A stretch of DNA of 20,517 nt from positions 1 to 20,517 of the forward strand of contig JAUIIF010000012.1 of assembly GCA_030431945.1 (NCBI GenBank), given 5' to 3'. Position 1 is the first letter of the stretch. Each line of letters opens with the position of its first letter. Shown here piece by piece: positions 15,449-20,517 of this stretch. A program made the translations under genes and the position numbers. Under the pieces are notes generated by a model. The model saw nothing but the letters and a program-made list of their open reading frames with translations, was not told the origin of the DNA and made no database searches. This DNA comes from Bacteroidia bacterium (GTDB taxonomy: Bacteria > Bacteroidota > Bacteroidia > Chitinophagales > Saprospiraceae).

Positions 15449-15754
15449 CTATTCTCCCTTCGGCGGTGCTCCGCCACCGCCTTTTTTGCGCCGGGGCGTC
15501 CGCCGCTTGCGCTGGCGTCCTTCGCCGGCAGGCTGTGGAGCCGCGGCCTTATTATCACTCCCGCTTCCCGGCTTTTGAGCAGTGGCGTTTGTATCCTTAC
15601 CCTGACTTTTACTCCGGCCACGGCGACGGGACTTCTTCCTGCCGGAAGCCTTCTTTTTGTCTCCTTCCGCCGGTTGATCTCCTGATTTGGATTTGCTGCC
15701 GGAACGCCCCGAAGAACGTCCCTTGTCCGAAGACTTCTTACGCCGCTTATTGCG
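15449..15754 (-). other. Basic C-terminal tail of RicT in a shifted frame
   Basis: Directly after the RicT frame runs into a TAA (15749-15747), the neighbouring minus frame stays open for about 101 codons to a TAG at 15449-15451. It encodes a Lys/Arg/Ser/Gly-rich tail starting RRNKRRKKSSDKGRSSGR and ending RRKKGGGGAPPKGE. PSP1 proteins of Bacteroidota commonly end in such a tail (from memory), so this is most likely the lost 3' end of ricT. Skipping one base near 15755-15758 joins the frames as IELP-RNKRRKKS. Alternatives are a separate overlapping gene (in-frame ATGs at 15784 and 15781) or a real truncation. Confidence 0.65.
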
Positions 15755-16838
15755 CCGGCAGCTCAATGGCCCCGGTAACATCATCGTAGCCAAACACCTC
15801 GTCTTTGACCTCAATGATGATTTGATTGGACTGCAGGTCTTCCGGCTCTTCGCCCGCTCGGTTGAGCGCAATGATCTCGTGAACTTTAGCGACGGGAATC
15901 GGATATAAAAGCCCCCGGTTCTCCCGGTAGGTATAGTACATGATGCCTTTGAAAATGTCTGTCTTAATCAAAATGGCCAACCCCGCCTTTGTCTTCAGCT
16001 TATCCGCTTTTTTCGGAAAAGCCTCCAGCGCTTCCATATAAGTATCCAGCTCATAGTTGAGGCAACACTTCAGGCGGCCACACTGACCGGAAAGTTTGAC
16101 CTGGTTAATGGCAATGTTCTGGTAGCGGGCCGCAGCCGTGTTTACGGCGTTAAAATCACTGAGCCAGGTCGAGCAGCAAAGCTCACGGCCACAGCTCCCG
16201 ATTCCGCCCAGGCGGCTGGTCTCCTGCCGCGGACCGATCTGTCTCATTTCAATCTTGACCCGGAACTGGTGGGAGTATTGACGGACAAGCTCCCGGAAGT
16301 CGATCCGGTCGTCAGCAGTATAATAGATGGTTGCCTTGCGGCCATCTCCCTGGTACTCCACGTCGGAGATTTTCATCTTCACGTGGTTTTGCCGGGCAAT
16401 TGCTCTTGCTTTTACCAGGGTTTCTTTTTCCAGCCTCCGCACTTCGGCGACTTTCTCCAGGTCGCGGGCGTTGGCCCGCCGCAAGATGGATTCCGTCACC
16501 TTGGTTTCGGCAACCTTTTTCTTCTTCATTTGCAGCCGTACGAGGTCGCCGCTCAAGGTGATGCGACCAACGTTGAAACCATTCTTGGTTTCAACCGCAA
16601 CGTTGTCCCCGGTAAATACCTCCAATTCCGCCGGCGCGTGATAGAAGCCCTGAGAAGCTCCCTCTTTAAAACTGACTTCAACGATATTACTGGCGTACGG
16701 GTCATCGATACCCAGGTCCGCCAGCCAGTCGTAAGTGCTGCGTTTATTACAGGAGCTGGTACCACAGGCCCCTTTGCTACCGCACCCTTTCGGGGTGCCG
16801 TCTTCGTTGGTTCCTGTTCCGCATGATGCACATGCCAT
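15747..16838 (-). CDS. ricT: PSP1-domain protein RicT (YaaT), apparently frameshifted at its 3' end
   Basis: 363 codons including a PSP1 domain (about 70-260). The N-terminus is Cys-rich (Cys3, 6, 19, 25, 30), and the core has the two signature clusters GSCGRELCCSTWL (Cys216, 221, 222) and GQCGRLKCCLNYE (Cys253, 258, 259). In Bacillus, RicT forms a complex with RicA and RicF that binds 4Fe-4S clusters and affects RNase Y-dependent mRNA processing, sporulation and competence. What it does in Bacteroidota, which lack that full set, is not established. It follows holB by 51 bases on the same strand, the same gene order as in Bacillus, which supports the name. The reading frame ends at GAIELPAQ, while an adjacent frame continues with a basic tail (15449-15754), suggesting a one-base frameshift or sequencing error at the very end. 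Confidence 0.9.
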   Translation of the reverse strand: MACASCGTGTNEDGTPKGCGSKGACGTSSCNKRSTYDWLADLGIDDPYASNIVEVSFKEGASQGFYHAPAELEVFTGDNVAVETKNGFNVGRITLSGDLVRLQMKKKKVAETKVTESILRRANARDLEKVAEVRRLEKETLVKARAIARQNHVKMKISDVEYQGDGRKATIYYTADDRIDFRELVRQYSHQFRVKIEMRQIGPRQETSRLGGIGSCGRELCCSTWLSDFNAVNTAAARYQNIAINQVKLSGQCGRLKCCLNYELDTYMEALEAFPKKADKLKTKAGLAILIKTDIFKGIMYYTYRENRGLLYPIPVAKVHEIIALNRAGEEPEDLQSNQIIIEVKDEVFGYDDVTGAIELPAQ

Positions 16839-16889
16839 GATTGATTATTTTGCGGTGCAGCGAAAGTTTGTCTTCCGGTACACGATTAT

Positions 16890-18035
16890 TTAAGACGCCC
16901 GTTGCACCGTGGGAGGTTGCGGTCGGCGGAATATTTGGTGAAGGCGAATGCCCGCATCGAGAAAAAGAATTTTCGGGTTAGCGTTTCTTTCTACGTGCTC
17001 GGTGCATTCGCTCAGAAGCAGGGTGATGTCTTCCAGCTGGTCATGATTGACCAGCGGAAGCATTTTGCGGGCACTTTCCAGTTCAGCTGCCGGAAGGCGC
17101 ACCTTATTATCGACGTTGTCCGTCACACTGAGCAGGAGGAATTCCCGCCAGAAGTGCAGGGCGTAGCGCAAGAAGTGTTTTTGATTTTCGCGACCGAGCT
17201 TGGCAAACTCGTCGGTCCAGGCAGTTAGCGCCGCAGCGCTGCCCTGAAAGCAGGTCCGCATCCAGGTGAGGAACCTGGGGCCATGGTTAATGGTTTCGTT
17301 TTCCAGCAGCGCGCAGGCCAGGTTATAATTGCCGCTGGCCAGGCGGGCGGCAGCTCCGGCACTCTCTGCGTCGGCTCCTCTGGCCACCAGCCCGGCGGTC
17401 ATTTCCGCCACCGTCGGCGGGGCCAGTTTAGTAAGTTGGCAACGGCTCAGGATCGTGTTCAGAATTAATTCTGCCCGCTCGGCAACCAGCAGAAAGATGG
17501 TATTTTCCGGCGGCTCCTCAATCATTTTCAGGAGCCGGTTCCCCTCATTTCCCAGGTATTCCGGCAGCCAGATGAGCATAATCTTATACCGCCCTTCAAA
17601 GATCTTGAGGTTGAGCTTACGGATGATATTGGCGCAGGCATCCCGGGTAATATTTCCTTGCTTGTTCTCGGCCCCGATGCGCTGCAACCAGTCATTGGCC
17701 TCCTGGTAGGGCGCTTCCGTCATGGCTTGTCGCCATTGTGGCAAAAAGGGGTCACTATTTGTCTTCGATCCTACGGTCGGGAACTCGAAGTGCAGGTCTG
17801 GGTGAATGCATTTAGCCGTTTTCCGGCAGGCCCGGCACGTACCACAGGCAGTATCCCCGGCTTCTCCCTGGCGGTTCTCGCAGAGCAGAAGCGTAGCGAT
17901 GGCCAGGGCCCCGGGAAGGCCTCCTCCTCCCGGTGGACTCAGCAGCAAATTAGCGTGGGGCAGGTAATCCGCAGCGGCAAGCTGACGTAACTGCTGAAGC
18001 CCCGCAGGCTGATGAATAAGTTGGGTGAATTGCAT
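16890..18035 (-). CDS. holB: DNA polymerase III delta' subunit
   Basis: 381-residue clamp-loader subunit that helps load the beta sliding clamp at primer-template junctions. The N-terminal AAA+ domain has a degenerate P-loop (LLSPPGGGGLPGALAI, about 31-46, no GK[ST]), as expected for delta', which does not hydrolyse ATP. It has the four-cysteine zinc module (Cys52, then CGTCRAC with Cys64, 67, 70), the helix LLKMIEEPPENTIFLLV (about 168-184) and the SRC motif at 197-199 (ILSRCQLTKL), all typical of delta'/tau. The C-terminal domain is less conserved. The ATG at 18035 is preferred; an in-frame TTG at 18059 would add eight residues. It is first in a holB-ricT pair, with an exact -7 element just upstream. 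Confidence 0.9.
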   Translation of the reverse strand: MQFTQLIHQPAGLQQLRQLAAADYLPHANLLLSPPGGGGLPGALAIATLLLCENRQGEAGDTACGTCRACRKTAKCIHPDLHFEFPTVGSKTNSDPFLPQWRQAMTEAPYQEANDWLQRIGAENKQGNITRDACANIIRKLNLKIFEGRYKIMLIWLPEYLGNEGNRLLKMIEEPPENTIFLLVAERAELILNTILSRCQLTKLAPPTVAEMTAGLVARGADAESAGAAARLASGNYNLACALLENETINHGPRFLTWMRTCFQGSAAALTAWTDEFAKLGRENQKHFLRYALHFWREFLLLSVTDNVDNKVRLPAAELESARKMLPLVNHDQLEDITLLLSECTEHVERNANPKILFLDAGIRLHQIFRRPQPPTVQRAS

Positions 18036-18473
18036 TAAGAGGTATCCTGAATATCCCAAAAATAGAATTCAGCTACCATTCCCCACGAACATAAACCGGC
18101 AGTGATCAGCCCTACCCTATCGGGTCATTAACGACGATTAGGGGGAAAGACAAACGAAAGCTCTTACACCATTTTTTGCACCTGCGCCCGCGCCCCAAAA
18201 GCGAGAGCGTAGGTAAAGTGCTGGTTGTCAGGTCTTACCTGCTTAAGAGCAGCTATGTTATACCAACCTCCCGTAAAGGAGGGACTGTCTGTTGTTGTCG
18301 GCCCGAAGGCCCTGCCGGGTCCCGATCATGAGTAGACGGCACCTGATTTACCGGAGTAAACGCTGGAGTTTCTCTTCAGCGTATACGTTGGTGCAGGCAA
18401 GGTACGACGAAAATAGGAGTTGTGAAAAATCCGTTACGGAAGCTTATCAGGGTGACGACGCAGCCACTGATCG
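18036..18473. other. 438-base intergenic region between holB and the SulP gene
   Basis: It starts with the holB promoter and contains several small inverted repeats: GTAGGTAA/TTACCTGC (18209-18242, one G-T pair), CCTCC/GGAGG (18267-18282), GGCC-CGAA-GGCC (near 18302-18313) and CGCTGGAG/CTTCAGCG (18361-18381, one G-T pair). The last lies about 95 bases past the SulP stop on the minus strand and might serve as its terminator, with only a short TTT after it. No convincing gene was found; a plus-strand frame from 18292 runs into the antisense of the SulP gene. Confidence 0.5.
18057..18064 (-). promoter_or_regulatory. -7 element of holB
   Basis: TATTTTTG on the minus strand is an exact TAnnTTTG, 21 bases before the holB ATG, giving a very short leader. 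The -33 region (TTCG) is poor. Confidence 0.45.
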
Positions 18474-20423
18474 TTACATCTCGTCAATGCCATCACCCGC
18501 TTTAGGGGCTTCTTTTCGCTGCTGCTCCGCCACCTGGTGCAAATCCCCTGCCTCGAGCCGCTCGCTCAACCAACTGCGGCAGTCGCCAAACGTGGCAAAG
18601 ACGTATTTTTCGTCCACCAGGCCTGGAATCAGGTTGATTCTTTCCATCATACTGCGCACTTGTTCATTCATGCCTGAAAATACGACGGCAATCCCCCGTC
18701 TTTCCAAGTCCAGAATAGCATCTTCCATGGCGTACAAACCAGACTGATCGATATAAGGAACCCGGCCCATCCGTATGATCAGGATTTCAAGTTCCGGCAG
18801 GTTTTGCACAATGGTCTGGAAGGAGGAAACGAAGCCGAAAAAAATCGGCCCGTCAAGATGTTTGATAAAAACACGTTCTCCTAACCGATCGATGAGGTCA
18901 CCTTCGTCCTCCCAGGGCTTTTCCTGGGCGAAGTCCTTCAGGGATTCCGTAGCGGCTCCTTCTTCAACAATATCTGCCGTTTTCTTCATAAAGAGTAGTG
19001 CCGCCAGGACCATCCCAATGGCCACAGCCTCCAGCAATCCGACGAAGACGGTGAGCCCAAGAACCAGCAACATAACGACGGCATCACCCCGGGGGATGGC
19101 GCGCAGGTGCCGGAAGCCTTTGTAATCGATGATCCCGATTCCGACGGTAATGAGAATACCGGCCAGAACACCGTAGGGGATGTATTGAACAATACCACTA
19201 AGCCCCAGCAAAACGGCCAGCAAAAAAATGCCCGCAAGCATACCGGAGATTTTTGTTTTGCCTCCTGACTGAACGTTAATAACCGTACGCATGGTTGCGC
19301 CTGCCCCCGGCAAGCCTGCAATAAACGCCGCCCCCATGTTTCCTATACCCTGCCCAATAAGTTCCTGATTAGGGTCGTGCCTGGTTTTGGTAATATTATC
19401 TGCTACCACGGAGGTAAGCAGCGAATCGATTGCTCCCAGAGCCGCCAGAGTAAAGGAGAAGCCCAGAATCTTCATCAAATTACTGGCGTTCGTGAATTCG
19501 CTGAAAAACCCAAAGTAGAATGGTGGCAGCCCTTTTTGCACCTCTCCGATAATGGGGACGGCACCAGGGGTGATAAAGAAAAAGGCAACCAAGGTAAACA
19601 AGACCAGCGCCACCAGACTGGAAGGCACAGCAGTGGTTATTCGCTTAAAGCCATAAATAACCACGATGGTACTGATGGCCAGGAGAAAGTTCAACCAGTT
19701 GATTCCATTTGTCTGAAAGGGGCGCAGGAAATTCTTTATCGTTCCTACGGTTCCACTTGCCTGGCGCTTAGCCTGCTTCCGGGCTTCTGCCGTGATCTCT
19801 TCTTCAGTCACCTGCTCAAAAGCTAAATTGGTAGCGGCAATTACGGCACCGTCCATCACCCCTTTCAAGGTTCCTTTTTGCTCTTCCTCCCGGATGATCC
19901 CTTCCAGAATTTGTTCTTCCGCGTGAATCATCCTGGACTCGACAAGTTCCGTATCATCAGCGGGGTTGTACCCCAACAGGGGAAAAATCTGGGTAATGAT
20001 GATAATCACCCCAATCCCGCTCATAAACCCGGAGACGACCGGGTAGGGAATATATTTTATGTAGCGTCCCAGCTTAATAATACCAAAGAGCATCTCGATA
20101 AATCCCGCTAAAAAGAAAGTAGCCAGAATCAGCGGCAACGCTTCCTGAACGGTTTCAGCGCCTGACTCTACCAGGGCACTCGCGATAACAGCTGACGAAA
20201 CGACCGTCATCGGGGCCGTGGGCCCGGAGACCTGCGTGGCCGTCCCCCCAAAGAGTGCTGCCAACACCGCAATCGCAATGGCTCCATACAGTCCGGCCAT
20301 CGGGCCGAGCGCCGTCTGGGCCCCGAAGGCCAGGGCAAGAGGAAGTGCTACAATGCCTGCGGTAAGGCCACCCAGGAAGTCGCCTTTCAGGTTGCTGAAA
20401 TCGAAAGAAAACGGATTGGTCAT
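18474..20423 (-). CDS. SulP-family anion transporter with STAS domain
   Basis: 649-residue inner-membrane transporter of the SulP/SLC26 family, which carries sulfate, bicarbonate or other inorganic anions. The N-terminus NLKGDFLGGLTAGIVALPLALAFG and then SGPTAPMTVV (about 66-75) are family hallmarks, followed by the long SLC26 membrane core with LGAIDSLLTSVVADNITKTRH (about 329-349). The cytosolic STAS domain (about 515-625) includes RVPYIDQSGLYAMEDA with the DxSG-type serine. Unusual is a hydrophilic, highly charged segment of roughly 85 residues (about 153-238: EEQILEGIIREEEQKG ... EARKQAKRQASG) between two membrane segments where most SulP proteins have a short loop. I prefer the ATG at 20423, where family similarity begins; an upstream in-frame ATG at 20477 would add 18 residues. 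The substrate is unknown. Confidence 0.92.
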   Translation of the reverse strand: MTNPFSFDFSNLKGDFLGGLTAGIVALPLALAFGAQTALGPMAGLYGAIAIAVLAALFGGTATQVSGPTAPMTVVSSAVIASALVESGAETVQEALPLILATFFLAGFIEMLFGIIKLGRYIKYIPYPVVSGFMSGIGVIIIITQIFPLLGYNPADDTELVESRMIHAEEQILEGIIREEEQKGTLKGVMDGAVIAATNLAFEQVTEEEITAEARKQAKRQASGTVGTIKNFLRPFQTNGINWLNFLLAISTIVVIYGFKRITTAVPSSLVALVLFTLVAFFFITPGAVPIIGEVQKGLPPFYFGFFSEFTNASNLMKILGFSFTLAALGAIDSLLTSVVADNITKTRHDPNQELIGQGIGNMGAAFIAGLPGAGATMRTVINVQSGGKTKISGMLAGIFLLAVLLGLSGIVQYIPYGVLAGILITVGIGIIDYKGFRHLRAIPRGDAVVMLLVLGLTVFVGLLEAVAIGMVLAALLFMKKTADIVEEGAATESLKDFAQEKPWEDEGDLIDRLGERVFIKHLDGPIFFGFVSSFQTIVQNLPELEILIIRMGRVPYIDQSGLYAMEDAILDLERRGIAVVFSGMNEQVRSMMERINLIPGLVDEKYVFATFGDCRSWLSERLEAGDLHQVAEQQRKEAPKAGDGIDEM

Positions 20424-20517
20424 GTGATGGGTAGGTATATCGCTGCAACGCACAGCCTGCTCCTGAAACAGAAACATGTTTTCGTTGTGCGCAAGAAAAG
20501 GGTTTACAGGACTTTAA

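Noticed and set aside
15745..15760. Programmed frameshift site in ricT
   Set aside because: No slippery heptamer or known +1 shift signal is visible next to the TAA; a mutation or sequencing error is simpler.
15355..15789. Other open frames overlapping the RicT tail (15355-15621 minus, 15397-15789 plus)
   Set aside because: The tail frame has the composition expected of PSP1 protein ends; the others are open only because of the GC-rich repetitive codons.
18292..18747. Plus-strand 151-codon frame near the end of the SulP gene
   Set aside because: Its second half is antisense to the STAS domain and C-terminus, and it has no recognisable features.
1..20517. CRISPR arrays, tRNA or rRNA genes, insertion sequences, toxin-antitoxin or phage-defence systems
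   Set aside because: No regularly spaced repeats, tRNA-like cloverleaf, transposase motifs or defence-protein motifs were seen on reading through the window and its frames.

Overview
The window reads as chromosomal DNA of a Bacteroidota bacterium, probably from the Saprospiria/Lewinella side of the phylum (inference). Several genes are preceded by the phylum-specific -7 motif TAnnTTTG instead of an E. coli-type -10, Shine-Dalgarno sequences are mostly absent, and the protein set is typical of the group: a PD40/TPR surface lipoprotein, a PSP1-domain RicT, a zinc-module delta' subunit and a SulP transporter. No tRNA, rRNA, CRISPR array, insertion sequence or phage gene was seen. The region looks like stable core genome with a few unusual proteins.

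Layout. 1-519 (-) is a short-chain dehydrogenase cut by the window edge. 808-1350 (-) is a small membrane-anchored conserved protein. It is divergent from an A-type Fe-S carrier (1499-1858) and a SAM methyltransferase (1870-2655), and the two directions have interleaved promoters. 2809-4845 (+) is a large PorE-like envelope lipoprotein ending in a SPOR-like domain. It is followed by a thioredoxin (4929-5243), a sodium:solute symporter (5382-6944), a FabH-type ketoacyl-ACP synthase III (7096-8106) and an orphan anti-sigma-factor-like membrane protein (8346-9116). A 548-base gap holds tiny hydrophobic reading frames and a strong intrinsic terminator. 9665-13726 (+) is a 1353-residue protein with two class III cyclase domains, an AAA/STAND-type ATPase and a long TPR array, the architecture of mammalian soluble adenylyl cyclase. 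It is convergent with lpdA (13802-15211, -). Further right on the minus strand are holB (18035-16890) and ricT (16838-15747), in the order also known from Bacillus, and a SulP anion transporter with a STAS domain (20423-18474).

Genes that may work together: the Fe-S carrier and the methyltransferase (11-base spacing), and holB with ricT. Most other genes look like single transcription units. The most notable points are the sAC-like cyclase with non-canonical base-recognition positions, the apparent frameshift that cuts a roughly 100-residue basic tail from RicT, the SPOR domain where PorE-type proteins carry OmpA, the short terminator-ended transcript candidate around 9310-9606, and a charged insert in the SulP protein.
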